NCBI GenBank assembly: GCA_008477525.1
Contig: SPDT01000007.1
Span: 5,146,001-5,210,000, forward strand
Origin: Hypomyces perniciosus
Lineage: Eukaryota > Ascomycota > Sordariomycetes > Hypocreales > Hypocreaceae
Direction: 5' to 3'
DNA length: 64,000 bases
Position numbers and translations under genes: made by a program. Positions 10,889 through 25,156 of this stretch are shown here, piece by piece. Within the stretch, counting starts at the first letter, position 1. Each line of letters begins with the position of its first letter. Below the pieces are notes generated by a model, which searched no databases, was not told the origin of the DNA, and saw only the letters and a program-made list of their open reading frames with translations.

Positions 10889-13800
10889 ATGAACAGCCAA
10901 AACCTCCACGGCCATAGCGGCGGCGCGCCGTACGACCGAGAGCGCGAAATAGAAGAACGTCATCGCGCCATCCAGCAACACGATGAGATGGTCCGCCGCG
11001 ACCAGGAGCGAGAAAGAGAGCGCGAACGGGAGCGTGAGAACGAACGATACCAATCGGCCCCCCATCAGAGCAGCGCCGGCTCTATACCCATCCATCAACC
11101 TGTAGCCTCGCGAATCTCCGGTGCTATCCACAGTCCCGGAGGGTTGCTGGCAAACCACAACGGCAACGCGCCGTCCATCCCTCTCGGCGTACCGTCGGGG
11201 CCCTTGGCTAGCTTTGGCGGGCCCTTACAAAGTGAGCATGGCCGGCAGATCCAGCATGGCGGACCGGGCAATGCGAATGCGCAGCACCAGATGTTCGCAT
11301 CCATGTCCCATGCTCAACCTCCTCCGAACGGTTCTCAGGCAGCGCCGGGCGGTGGTATCTTCGGCGGCCCATTACAGCAGCAGCATCAGCAACAAGAAGG
11401 ACAGCGGGGAGGTCAGCAGGGCGCGTCCATGGTTGGCGTGACGCCCGGCGGCCATCAGATCCCGGGGGGGATATCCCAGGGCCAACAGCCCATTTTGAAT
11501 GTGAGTGATTCAAATTTCATCCTCTGGGCGTTTTGAAAGCGGTGAAGTGAGGATACGGCGACCTGCGGACTGTCAAAATCTGTAGGCGGCCGGCTGGCGG
11601 GAAAAGGCGACAATGCCGAACAGCTGTCAGGTCTGATTCACGACTGACGGCCGCATTGTTATTCTCGCTTGTACCTCAAAAGGCCTTTACCCCTCTGCAT
11701 GGTAGAAATACCTTGAAGCCATAATTGGCTCCTCCCACCTTTCCTTCACCACACCTTCTCGCGCCTCCTCGCGATGACAAGATGGATAATCCAACACCCC
11801 TCCCTGATCATTGTGCCGCACACTCGAGCCCGAGCATGGAGGATCCTCAGTCTTGCCCAGCAATGGCTATTACACTGCCCTCTGCCCGCTCCTTGAATAG
11901 TGTCGATCCCGTAGCGCTTCAAACACTGGCGTTTCTGGACAACCCGGCGGAGGAGAATGAGGTCATTGCTGCTTTTGTAGCCGGTGGCGAGCGCCTCATT
12001 CTCGCGTGCCGCGACGACACTAGGCTTTGGGGTTTCTACCATAGCTTCAACGTACCGTCCAATCCTCACATTCGCTCGTTTGGAATGATTTTTGTGACAG
12101 CTGCTAATACATTGCTCAACAGGATGCCTTGACGTATCTCGACCAAGTCAAAGTTCAATTTCACGATCAACCCGATGTCTATAATCGATTTCTTGACATT
12201 ATGAAGGACTTCAAAAGTCAAGCGTATGTAAAGCGCAGTCGTTGGGGAGAGTTTCGATGTTGACACAAAGCAGGATTGATACCCCGGGTGTTATTAACCG
12301 TGTCTCTGAGTTGTTCGCTGGACATCCGAATCTTATTCAAGGATTCAATACCTTTCTGCCTCCTGGCTATCGAATCGAGTGTGGAGCTGGTAACGACCCA
12401 AACACGATACGAGTCACAACGCCCATGGGTACGACGGTGCAGTCCATCGCTGGCCGTGGACCCCAGGTTGAAAGCCACGGGGGTTCTGGTGCCGGACAGC
12501 CTTTGTTCCCGGAGCGCGGAGGCCAGTGGCAACAGAGACCTCAACATAGCATTGAAAGCCCGGAAGCTACCTTCAGCACTCCTGTCCAAAATGGTGGAGG
12601 TTTGTTTGTCCAGGCCGCAGCTCAAAGCGGTGGCTTCGAAGGCTCGGGTGGTTCCCAGCAACGAAATCCCTCCCAGATACCAGCAAACGCTGGGCCGGGA
12701 GGTGTACCAAGAAATGTCCACACCCCAATACCTACTTCTGGTCCAGGCATATTGAACGGAAATGCTGCAAATCAAGCAAACATGGAACGCCGTGGTCCTG
12801 TTGAGTTCAACCATGCCATCAGTTACGTCAACAAAATAAAGGTAAGCAGCCGGGCACTGTGCTTACCCGCGTGAGCCGCGACTAATTCACTAACTTGATA
12901 TAGAATCGGTTCCAAGACAAACCTGAGATCTACAAGCAGTTCCTCGAGATTCTGCAGACATACCAAAGAGAGCAAAAGCCTATTCAGGATGTTTATGCCC
13001 AGGTCACCACTCTTTTCAACTCTGCCCCTGACCTGTTGGAAGACTTTAAGCAATTTCTGCCCGAGTCTGCGGGCCAGGCGAAGGCAACCCCTGGCCGCAT
13101 GGAGGACGGTGTACCGTCAGGACCTAGCCATACTCCTCAGCCTGGAATGAGAGATGGCCAGAAGATGCCACCCCTTGGAAGCTTCCCACCTCCGGCCAGC
13201 GCAAGCAAGGACAACAAGAAGCGACCGCGGACTGATAAGCAGCCACCTGCCCCTGGCCCTCTCCTTACTGAGGCCCCAGTGGTCAACCGACTTCCCCAAC
13301 CAAACATTAATGGCAACAAGCGCCCGAAACTCAGCCATGCTAGAGCCACTGGTGACGGTACAGCTATTGAGCCTACTCTCACTCCTGTGATGCCAGAGCC
13401 GTATCCCCCCCGATCCCCTGCAACCTCGAACCAGGACGAGATTGCGTTCTTTGAAAGGGTGAAGAAGTTCCTGAGCAATCGGTCGTCTATGAATGAGTTC
13501 CTTAAGCTCTGCAATCTCTTCAGCCAAAACATCATTGACAAGAACACCTTATACCACAAAGGCGCCCTCTTCCTCGGCTCCAACACAGATCTCTTGGGCT
13601 TCTGGAAGACGTTTGTCGGAGTCGATTCCCAGGATATTGTGATTGATAACCGACCTGCACCACCAACTGAGAAGGTCTCATTGAGCAACTGCCGTGGTTA
13701 TGGCCCGAGCTATAGACTTCTTCCAAAGAGGGTAAGTTTAAGCATCTCTTTGGACATTCCGTTATGCTAACGACACTAAACAGGAACGCTTGAAACCTTG

Positions 13801-16079
13801 CAGTGGTCGTGATGAGCTGTGCAACTCAGTCCTCAATGACGAGTGGGCATCACATCCTACGTGGGCCAGCGAAGACTCTGGATTTGTTGCTCATCGTAAG
13901 AACCAGTTTGAGGAGGGCTTGCACCGGATTGAGGAAGAACGCCACGATTACGACTTCAACATTGAGGTCAACCTGAAATGCATTCAGCTCCTTGAGCCGA
14001 TCGCCCAGCAGATGCTGGCCATGTCCCCGACCGAAAGAGAAGCATTCCATATGCCCTCTGCTCTTGCCGGCCAGAGCACGTCCATTTTTAAGCGAATCTG
14101 CAAGAAGATCTACGGAGAGAGGGGCATTGACGTTGTTAACGATATGTACAGCCACCCATTCGATGTAGTTCCTGTGCTTCTGGCCCGCATGAAACAAAAG
14201 GATGAAGAGTGGCGTTTCTCCCAGCGTGAGTGGGAGAAGGTGTGGCATGCCCAGACTTACAACATGCATCTCAAGAGCTTGGATCACATGGGTATCCTCG
14301 TAAAGTCAACAGATAAGAGGAACCTTACGGCCAAGCACCTGGTGGATGTGATCAAGACCAAGCACGAGGAGCAGCGCCGTGAGCGCATTCTCAAAGGCAA
14401 GGCGCCACGCCACCAGTTCGTCTGGGACTTCAACGACAAGGATGTTGTTTTGGACTTACTACGCCTCATGATGCTTTATAGTATGCATAACGGGCAGCAC
14501 AGCAGCCAGGAGAAAGAGCGAATTCTGGAATTTTTCGAGATGTTCATTCCTGCCTTCTTCGACCTCGCAGATGATGTCGTCCAGGAGAGAGTCCCTAAGA
14601 TGCAACCAGAGTCTGGTGAAGAGGAGATTGAGGACCAAACACCGTCCGAACTGACCAATGGCCGGAGCCGCCGCAACGGAAAGAAGGGTGATCTCCTTAG
14701 AGGGGTTCTCGACCCTGGCCGAAACGGCAGCAAACCCCGGAACCAGAAAGAAGACAGTGGATCTGGAAGCAAGGAGACCACCCCTGATGTCAACTCTGCC
14801 AATGAGGAGGAGATGCCTGATGCTCAGGATGATACAGCTGTACCAGAAGTGTCTAATGAGCGGTGGATGCCGAGTGTACCCAAGCCTGTTGTCGTTGGTG
14901 ATGACAATGCGCTTTTGGATGCCGATGGCGAGCTCAAGGCCGACGGCTTCTTCAGCCGGCCGTGGTACAACTTTTTCTGTAATCAAACCATGTTTGTATT
15001 CTTCAGCATCTTTCAGACGTTGTATTCACGACTACTGGATATCAAGGATAGCAAGGACCATGTCGCTTCGGAGATTGAGCGATTCAATCGACCAAAGCCT
15101 GCAAGGGATCTTGGCTTCACGGAGAACCACATGACTTTCTTCGATCCAAACGACGAACCTGCGAAGTTCTGGCCGAAGACCTTGGAGCTGATTGAAGACT
15201 ACATCACTGGCGAGATTGATGAGAATCGATACCAAGATGTTATGCGCCACTACTACCTCCGGAATGGCTGGAAGCTGTATACTATCCAGGATCTGCTCAA
15301 AACTCTCTGCCGTCTCGCCCTGACCTGCAGTAGCACTGACGCGAAGGAGAAGACGCCGGATTTGATCCACCAGTATCTTGCCAGCCGTGAAAAGGAGGAG
15401 ACGAGTTATCAGACCGAGATTAGCGCGAGAAAATTTGCAGAGAAGTGCGTTAAGGAGGGCGACATCTTTGTCGTTTGCTGGGTAAGTAAAATTATTGATC
15501 GACCAACTTGATTGACTGACTTGCTAATTCTTTGGTTAGTTCCCCCAGAAGTCTGAGGCCACGGTTCGTTGGCTGCAACGAGATGAGACCACCTTTTACA
15601 TGGACGAAATGCAATTGCGTGAGCGATGGCAGTACTACATATCTTCCTTCATTCGTGTGGAGCCCACTGAGGGCATTCCTAGATCGAAGCTTCAGAGAGT
15701 AGTGCTCACACGCAACCTGCCTTCCGGGGATACCGAATCAGACGAGGATGCGATTCCCAAGCCCGTCTCGTACCAGGAGAACCTGACGGTCAGCATCTGC
15801 CTTAAGAGCTCCAAGATGATTTGGGCGCCAGGCACCTCAGAGTACTTCATCTACGACCAGTCGCCAAAGTCAAAGGAACAGCGTGAACAACGAGAGAAGC
15901 TCTCCAAGGCGGCCCGTAATCAACGTGAGAGCAAGCTCCTGGAGAAGATGGTACACAACCCAGTGTGGGCCAAGGACATGAGCCCCGAAGAGGTTCAGGA
16001 GCAAAACAAGAACTTCCGCAAGTGGATGGACGAGGGAATCGCACCGGTCATTGCTAATGAGGATGTAGACATGGATTAG
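10889..16079 (+). CDS. SIN3: SIN3 histone deacetylase complex scaffold
   Basis: Six exons: 10889-11500, 12123-12223, 12274-12841, 12904-13731, 13784-15481, 15540-16079; 1448 aa. SIN3 is the nuclear scaffold of the Rpd3-type histone deacetylase complex. The N-terminus is Q/H/G-rich with an [10 protein letters not shown] run. PAH1 starts at residue 205 ([19 protein letters not shown]), PAH2 at about 416 ([15 protein letters not shown]) and PAH3 at about 605 ([16 protein letters not shown]). The HDAC-interaction domain follows ([47 protein letters not shown]), then the conserved C-terminal domain. Introns 2-5 are 50-62 nt with standard motifs. Intron 1 (11501-12122, 622 nt) is exceptionally long and joins exactly at the start of PAH1. 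The ATG at 10889 gives an MNSQ start; an in-frame ATG at 10502 would add unconserved leader sequence. Confidence 0.95.
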
Positions 16080-16691
16080 ACAATAGGCTTTCGGTTTTTT
16101 TTTTTTGGGGGGGGGGGGGAGAATACGTCTGCATATTTGAGGGTTGCTTTTTTGTTGTGCTTTTGTTGGCTCTCTTCTTTTCCCCTTGTGAAAGAAAACA
16201 ACGAAAAGGAACTGGCGCGTGCGGCTCATGAAATGTGTTTTTAAAAGAGCTTACGGGGCCAAACCGGAGCGTGGATGAAGGGGGTGGCACCGCTGATATA
16301 CTACCAACAGCGTACCTTTATTTGTCTCGCATTATTGCTTTGTATTTATCCCGTTGTTATTCGCTTGTTGACTTAGGGAATACCTCTAGGCAATCAAACC
16401 TGAATCTCTGAGTTTCTGATCTGGTCGTGTGCGGTGCCGTAGCCAGGGATGGCCAGGGCGATTACGAAGTACATCACTAATCTTTGGACGTCAACTTATG
16501 AGTCTTTGTGCAAGCCTAAAAGGAATGTTGCTTATGTACTCCGTATTTGTTTAGATTTCCTCATATATAGTGTACATAATGCACCTCTTCCTGGAACCCC
16601 TTTTTTGGGATCATCAGGTTTTTCCTCCTACAATTTCATCATGTGCTCGTTACATTTTCGACGTCCATGGTTCGTCTCGGGCTTGAGGTAG
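16080..16691. other. Convergent intergenic region between SIN3 and ERG10
   Basis: 612 bases holding the two 3' UTRs. It contains the T12-G13 run at 16095-16119 and one TACTCCGTA motif at 16537-16545. No gene is seen. Confidence 0.5.
16095..16119 (+). repeat. T12 followed directly by G13
   Basis: Two homopolymer runs abut in the SIN3 3' region: twelve T then thirteen G. Exact lengths are unreliable with most sequencing chemistries. Confidence 0.9.
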
Positions 16692-18072
<1,381 letters not shown>

Positions 18073-19191
18073 TTTGGAGATGTGTGGTGGTATGAAGATA
18101 TTAGGCTGCGAGTATGGAGAGCTTAGATGTAGATGTAGATGGTAGGTGGAGATGGAGATGGAGATGGAAGAAAGGAAGCTGGATGGTTTAGTAGTATAAG
18201 AACGTAGGTACAAAGTACGACGTAGACCACGAGGAAAAGCGAGATGGAGAGGGAGAAGGACCGTTATTATAGGAATATCCCAGGTCTCAAATTCGAAGAG
18301 TACGATGGATTGGATACCTCGGATGAGCAATGAGCTGCGAGGCTGGTATTTATTTATTTATCTGGTCTTTTTTAGTGATCCATCATCCTGATGTTGAGCT
18401 GATGGCGGGAACTTGGGAGGGGCATTTTTGGTGATCCGCTGTCGGGGGACCAGGACCCCTCCTCTAGCGCTACTTTCCAGCTTCCCATGTTCCATGTCTG
18501 AGCACTCGGGGAAGAATAGCCAGATTTTACCCTTAAGGACAAGAAGCGCCTAAATATCTGAGGGAGAATATCATACCTCTAAGGCATCTGAGGTATCCAA
18601 AAGTGGGTGATTGAGGGAGTGGATTGTACCTGTACAATTCCATGTCACCACAGCCTTGTCTCACATAGGAATTAAAATAAGGTCTTCCCAACCAACCCCT
18701 GACTTAGTACCAGGGAGGTACGAGTACGGAATATGGAGACCGAAGCTCCGTATCCGTATCCGTACCAAGAGCTGATACTTGACTGTTGTATGATACAAGA
18801 GTCGCAACGATGATGGCATCACTCAATCCTTGCTCGCTGTCTAATTAAAATTATCAGTGAGTTGAATAGTAATCCGAAAATCTATCGCGTTTGGCATGTT
18901 GCCCTGCCCAAGTCCGATGTCCATCTCTTTGAACCGACCATTCGACCGAGATGTGGCTAATGCCTGTGGCGCCTGGTGCCAACCGTTTTGGCGGATAAGA
19001 GCAACTGGATATCAGCCTTGCAGATCTTGCATCTTATCACCACGTGATACAGCCTTGTAGCACCTCGAAAAGTTCAAGCTTGGCGCAAGGCACGGCAGCA
19101 TTGTGTGTGTACACGCGACTTGCGACAAGACCCGTGTTTTCAGTTTGTCGCCCGCCATTGATCTTAGCTTTTGGATTTTGCCGACGACAAA
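18073..19191. other. Divergent promoter region between ERG10 and SNU114
   Basis: 1.1 kb shared by two divergent genes. The ERG10 side (18120-18180) is rich in GATGGA/GTAGAT repeats that probably lie in its 5' UTR. The SNU114 side carries an E-box element at 19033-19048. No gene or RNA is recognised. Confidence 0.55.
19033..19048 (+). promoter_or_regulatory. E-box element upstream of SNU114
   Basis: CTTATCACCACGTGAT lies 144 bp upstream of the SNU114 start. TATCAC and GTGATA form 6-bp inverted arms around a CAC spacer and include the CACGTG core. It matches 15 of 16 bases of the element upstream of SIN3. Confidence 0.45.
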
Positions 19192-22100
19192 ATGGATGAC
19201 CTCTACGATGAGTCAGAATACCCATCATAATCTTTTACATCATCTGTTCTAACGAAGCATAATAGGTTCGGAAACTTCATTGGGGAGGAGGCTGAGTCCG
19301 AGGAAGCGTCCGAGGCTGGCGTTGAGGCGGGCGACTACGTCTACGATGATGAGCAGGATGAAGCGCCTGGTATGACTGGGCAGGAGCTCATGGAGCTTGA
19401 CGGTGTGTCTAATCGATGGCCCGAGATCGTGGTCACAAGCTGATTGAGAGCGCGCGAACAGATGGACCGTCCAATGCCGTCATTCTCCACGAGGACAAGC
19501 AGTATTACCCGACCGCCGAGCAAGTATACGGCGCCGATGTTGAAACACGCGTGGAAGAGGAAGATGCGCAGCCTCTGACACAACCCATCATCGCACCGGT
19601 TGAGCAGAAGAAGTTCAACATCGAAGAGGCCGACCTGCCTCCCGTATTTTTCGACCGCGAATTCATGACCGACTTGATGAACTTTCCAGACCAGATACGG
19701 AACATCGCACTAGCGGGCCATCTGCATCATGGAAAGACGGCATTCATGGACATGCTTGTTCTGGAGACACATGACATCACGGACAGGCTAGATCGGAGGG
19801 TCGGTAAGAATCGTGATGAGGCGTTGCGCTACACCGACGTCCACACGCTGGAGAGGGAGCGAGGCATATCTATCAAATCAGCGCCGATGAGTCTTGTACT
19901 GCAGAGCACCAAGGGCAAATCACACCTTTTCAACATTATTGATACCCCTGGCCATGTCAACTTTGTCGACGAGGTTGCAGCAGCCTTCCGGTTGGTTGAT
20001 GGTGTATGTCTGGTTGTGGACGTTGTTGAGGGTGTACAGGTGAACACAGAGCAGATCATCAAGCATGCTGTCCTAGAAGATATCCCTCTCACACTCATCA
20101 TAAACAAGATGGATCGATTGATTGTGGAGCTCAAGCTGCCCCCCAAAGACGCTTACTACAAGCTCAAGCATGTCATTGAGGAGGTCAACACCGTCATCGC
20201 GAATACGGTCCCTACCAAGGCGGCGTCGAAGCGAATAAGTCCTGAAAAAGGCAACGTCCTCTTCGCATGCACGGACATGGGTTGGTGCTTCACCTTGCCG
20301 TCTTTTGCGAAAATGTACACCGATACGTATGGGGATATCAACACCGAGGAGTTCGCCAAGAGGTTGTGGGGAGACGTCTACTACAACCCCAAGAAGCGCA
20401 ATTTCACACGAAAACCTGCCGAGGACCGATCTGCAAGATCCTTCGTGCATTTCGTGCTAGAACCCATCTACAAAATATTCACACATTCCATCAGTGACAG
20501 CCCAGAGCAGCTGAGACCGGTGCTGGCATCGCTCGGGATTGAGCTGAAGCCTTCACAATACAAGTCCGATGCGAAGGATATCCTGAAATTGGTGTGTGAG
20601 CAGTTCTTTGGTCCGTCGAGAGGCTTCGTCGATATGGTTGTCCAGCATATCCCCTCTCCAGCTAAGGGGGCAGAGCGGCTGTTGGACCGATACTATACTG
20701 GCCCCCTGGATACAAAGGTCGCCTCATCAATGAAGACATGCAATCAAGATGGTCCGTTGGTGGCCCATGTTACGAAACTATTTAGCACTTCAGATGCCAA
20801 GAGCTTCTACTCCTTTGGCCGTGTCTTGAGCGGTACTGTACGACCAGGCATTTCAGTACGGGTTCTCGGCGAGGGCTACTCCCTTGATGACGAAGAAGAC
20901 ATGGCAACAGCTTCGATCAGTGAGGTATTCATCGGAGAGACAAGATACAATATTCCCACAGATGGTATACCAGCCGGCAATTTGGTGCTGCTGGGTGGCG
21001 TTGACAACTCAATTGTCAAGTCAGCGACGATCGTGCCACCGAAACTGGATGATGATGAGGATGCATTCATCTTCAGGCCTGTAACACACTTCACTGAGTC
21101 TGTTCTCAAGGTAGCTGTTGAGCCCATTAACCCCTCTGAGCTGCCCAAGATGCTTGATGGACTGCGCAAAGTCCAAAAGTCGTACCCTCTTATCAATACG
21201 AAGGTGGAAGAGTCTGGTGAGCACATTATTCTGGGAACTGGAGAACTCTACATGGACTGCGTGCTGCACGATCTACGGCGCTTATATGCAGACATGGATA
21301 TCAAGGTGTCAGATCCAGTGACAAGATTCTGCGAGACTGTGGTGGAGACGTCGGCAACCAAGTGCTACGCAATCACACCAAACAAGAAGAACAAGATCAC
21401 CATGGTAGCAGAACAGCTGGAGAAGGGTATATCTACCGACATCGAAACGGGTGCTGTTAGGATCCGTGACCCGGTACGCAAGACGGCCAAGTTCTTTGAG
21501 GAGCGACATGGATGGGACAAGCTGGCGGCGAGAAGTATCTGGGCCTTTGGTCCTGATGAGATGGGGCCAAACATTCTGCAGGATGATACTCTTCCTACGG
21601 AGGTATGTTGAGGTTACGATTATCCAGCTTTTTGACTCGAGTTGCTAACAGTGACGGCTCTACACAGGTTGATAAGAAGCTCTTGGGCACTGTCAAGGAA
21701 TCGCTTCGACAAGGCTTCAGCTGGGCCACCCGTGAGGGACCGTTGTGCGAAGAACGTATGTCATCAGCTGAGCATTGAAATCCTAATGGGAGCTATCGTC
21801 ACTGACAATGATTCACAGCTATTCGCAACACCAAATTCAAGGTCACAGATGTCGTATTAGCCAATGAGGCCATATTCCGTGGTGGCGGCCAAATCATCCC
21901 CACATCCCGACGAGCATGCTACTCATCATTCCTCATGGCATCCCCACGTCTTATGGAGCCCGTCTACGCTGTCTCCGTCACAGGTCCCGAGGACTCCTAC
22001 ATGGAAGTCTACAACGTCTTAGCACGGCGCCGAGGTCACGTCCTATCAGACGGCCCCGTAGCCGGCACACCCCTGTACCGTGTCAACGGCCTCCTCCCAG

Positions 22101-22384
22101 TCGTCGACAGTTTCGGCTTCGAGACGGATCTGCGCATCAAGACCCAGGGCGGCTCCATGGTCAGCCTGGTATTCGACAGCTGGAGCATCGTGCCCGGCGA
22201 CCCCCTGGACCGCGAACAGGTCACCAGACCACTGCAGCCAGCCACCGCGCAAGCCACAGCGCGGGACTTTGTCCTCAAGACCAGGCGGCGCAAGGGCCTC
22301 AGCGAAGATGTGAGCGTGAAGACGTTCCTGGAGCCTGAGTTTTACCAAAGCCTGATGGAGAGCGGCATGCTTGGGGACGCTTAA
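19192..22384 (+). CDS. SNU114: U5 snRNP GTPase Snu114 (EFTUD2/Cwf10 homologue)
   Basis: Five exons: 19192-19211, 19266-19402, 19462-21602, 21668-21755, 21819-22384; 983 aa, family-typical. This EF-2-like GTPase of the U5 snRNP controls spliceosome activation and disassembly through Brr2/Prp8. The N-terminus reads [15 protein letters not shown] after splicing. The acidic N-terminal region is followed by the GTPase domain: GHLHHGKT at about 138-145, DTPGH at 213-217 and NKMD at 267-270. EF-2 domains II-V follow, ending [20 protein letters not shown]. The first coding exon is only 20 nt and its donor GTCAGA is non-consensus, but the frame, the CTAAC branch site and the conserved start all support it. 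The second intron (donor GTGTGT) is needed to join ELMELD to [12 protein letters not shown]. Confidence 0.95.
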
Positions 22385-24218
22385 GCGAGAGAGGGTCGGG
22401 GCATTAATGCATATGTTTGTTTGTTTTTGCCACATTGTTGTAGCATCTCTTCACCCCATGATGATATGTACGTTATTGGGAATTTGAAAGGGGGAGACAA
22501 GATAAAGCGATGGAGGCAATGAAGGAATCACAAAAAGGCCACACGGCGTTGTAACCACAGAGAAACCTATTTTTGGCATGACACATAGTATTGGTGGCGA
22601 GCAAGTCGGTAATGGGAAGTTGTAACTAAAGCAAGTCAAGAAGGGGGCCATCTACTTCGTATACGTCGTATCTTTTGTCTATGCATAAAGGGCGTGTGTC
22701 TAATTGTTGAAACTTGAGATGGAAGGGGAGAGTGTGCGTGAGCTATAGGAATGCATGATTCTGCCTACTAGGGCAGATCAATGCTTGATTTACTCCGTAC
22801 ACGTTCATGCATTAGTCAATCGCGAGGCTGGTCGTTTTTATTTTTATTTTATCGGGGACTTGGCTTATGGGCTTGCAGATTGTAGCAAACAATGTTCCCC
22901 GAGCGAAGCATGACATGAGACGACATGAACTGGCATGATAGATACACACATACGAAGTCGTCCTCTCCCATCAGCCTAGATTCCATTACTATGCTTGGTA
23001 CTTCATAGATATCCGTTTATGCCCAGCCCGCCAGCCCTGGCATATCCTTGGGGTCCCACTCGGGCCGAAAAGCTGTTCGGTTTGTCAAGGTTTGTCTTCA
23101 TCAGATACTAGCAGGCGATAAGCAGGAGGAGAGGGCAAGGCGGCTATACAATGTTCTAGCCCTTGCATGACTCCAGACTCGATGTATATTATAGCGCACA
23201 TTCCAACATCAGCCCCATCGCCAGCGGCGAACTCCGCAGATAACCTCCTTACCCTTACCCATAGGCCTTACCCATAATGCGAGCAGCTTCCATTCTTGTC
23301 AAGAGGGGCGTGTTGCAGAACGACTTTTTTTTCTCTCAAGTCGCTCGGTGAGTTTGTTGAGGGCGTGGGTCTATGGCAGTGAGTCTTCGGCAGACGCACA
23401 GATCTGTGGACAGGGTTTGACATGTGCCTAGAATCGCTTTCGGCGATACAGATCTGTTCCGACCCGCCTTTTCCGGTTCACTTCACAGGAAATATCAACT
23501 CTTATTCCACCCCAGGAATAGTAATAGATACTACTCGCCCAGGTCCGCCGAGTCATATGGGCCTAGCTTGGCGCTGACGTTTGACTTGCAGGCAATGCCG
23601 CAACTTAAGATGGTTGTCAGATCTGAGGCCTCGTATCGGTAAAAGGTTGTTCGTAAACTCGGCAGTGTGTGCCGATCAACTCTCTCCGGGAGTATTAGAA
23701 TGGCGGCAAGCAGCATAAAAAAACACCAATAGTTGTGTGAACTTGTTGGAGCATGACCGAGTCGGAGAATGCCGCAGTTTGCTACATCTCACCGACCCCC
23801 TCCCCTCTCTTTGTTGTCATCTGCACGATATGCCTCACGAGCTGTGCTCCTTGCCCTGCTTCCTAAATGGCAAGTCTGGCAAAGCCATGTTCCTCTGTAA
23901 GGGGCGAGAAGTGGGCTTTCAGCTAGGCCGTCTGGACCTTCTCCCCAGCCCCATTGCCTCTTGCCTCTCGGCATTGATGCATTGCTCTCGTGGGCATTGA
24001 AAGTTGAGCCCCACTCATGACCCCCATCTAGGTATCAAAGCCCATTTACGCATTGCCCACATGGCATGTTGGAGCATGGAATGTTTGTTTTCGCGTGTCT
24101 TGGCCAGTTAAAAGCGAAATCGGGTATGCACACTTGCAGCCGAGGAGCACTAGGCAATAATGGATTCAAAACAAGTTCACTTGCTTGGCCATCCAAATAT
24201 TGAGTAAAGCCCGGTAAC
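22385..24218. other. Convergent intergenic region between SNU114 and CIA2
   Basis: 1.8 kb between two convergent genes. It contains one TACTCCGTAC motif (22791-22800) and several short frames (for example 23737-24000 +) with no family resemblance or splice support. I see no tRNA or rRNA. A non-coding transcript cannot be excluded. Confidence 0.5.
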
Positions 24219-25156
24219 TTAGTTGTCCACACAGCTCTCGAGCATCTTGTCCAAAACAGCCCTTAGCGAATCATTTTCTATGGCTGCCGCAACGCGCTCC
24301 TTGTCACTGAGCTGCTTGTTCACCTGATCATCTTGGCTGTGGCTGTTTTCTTTACATATGACCTCGATACGGTAGTTCGGGGGCAGAACTTGCTCCAGAC
24401 GGACTCTTACGCCAAGCCCAAGAACGGTAGCAAGGGAGCAGTGGGTGACGGTAGGCGTAAGCTCGACAGTGACTTGAACGATTGTATTTGGACTTGGCAT
24501 CCCCAGAGCCGGTGATGGAGTGATGTGAATGTCTGGGAGATTGATAACGGAAAGCTGGCCCAGTGATACAGGGTGTTCAGGGTCCGTTATTGAAGAGATG
24601 AGATCTACCGGTGCATGTTAGCGATGATGATATTGACAAGTTGCTGTAACGGTGTTGTGAGGTGGGAAGTTGGCTCTCTGAGTAGAGTCGGTCGAGTACG
24701 GAGTACAATGAATGACGTAAGTATTGGTCGGCGGTGATAAGATCGGAGAGATAAGGCACAGGGAAGGGAAAGAAATCTCTCATAGCACACAGACCACTAC
24801 TACCACTCTCGGAGAGGGAGAGGAACAACAATCCTTGTCAAAAACAGGAGATTTGAAATGAAAGAGGTTCTCAACTCATACATACCATAGATCTCCTGTT
24901 CATCGATGGGCTCCGCTGCCAAGCTGTCATCACCGGCATCGAAGCGGGACCGCACCGGAGCCGCATCATCATCAAAGCCGTTGACATGAGTGTCATCCTG
25001 ACAAAAGGGCCGGGCCATGTACGACGGCTGAGAGAAGATCAGATCCGAGTACCTGCAGTCGGGTCCATTGCGAGGCACCGCCCTCTTCTGGCGTGTCGGC
25101 AACTGTGACGCGCTGAGGATTGTTGGATTGGCGTTGTCTAACGCAGCCGTAGCCAT
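24219..25156 (-). CDS. CIA2: Cytosolic iron-sulfur assembly factor CIA2 (MIP18/FAM96 family)
   Basis: Two exons, 25156-24886 and 24604-24219, encode 218 aa. The 281-nt intron has a GTATGT donor, GCTAAC branch and GGTAG acceptor. The protein belongs to the MIP18 family of the CIA targeting complex, which hands Fe-S clusters to cytosolic and nuclear apoproteins together with Cia1 and Met18. The first 90 residues are variable. The MIP18 domain begins at EQEIYDLISSITDPEHPVSL. The C-terminal half has the signatures PTVTHCSLATVLGLGVRVRL and VNKQLSDKERVAAAIEN, including the conserved reactive Cys in HCS. The intron falls within the EIYD motif. The start is the only ATG in frame upstream of the conserved part. 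Confidence 0.93.

Noticed and set aside
11725..12132. Separate 135-codon gene inside SIN3 intron 1
   Set aside because: No family resemblance; it overlaps PAH1 coding sequence in another frame and lies within a well-supported intron. Kept only as an observation.
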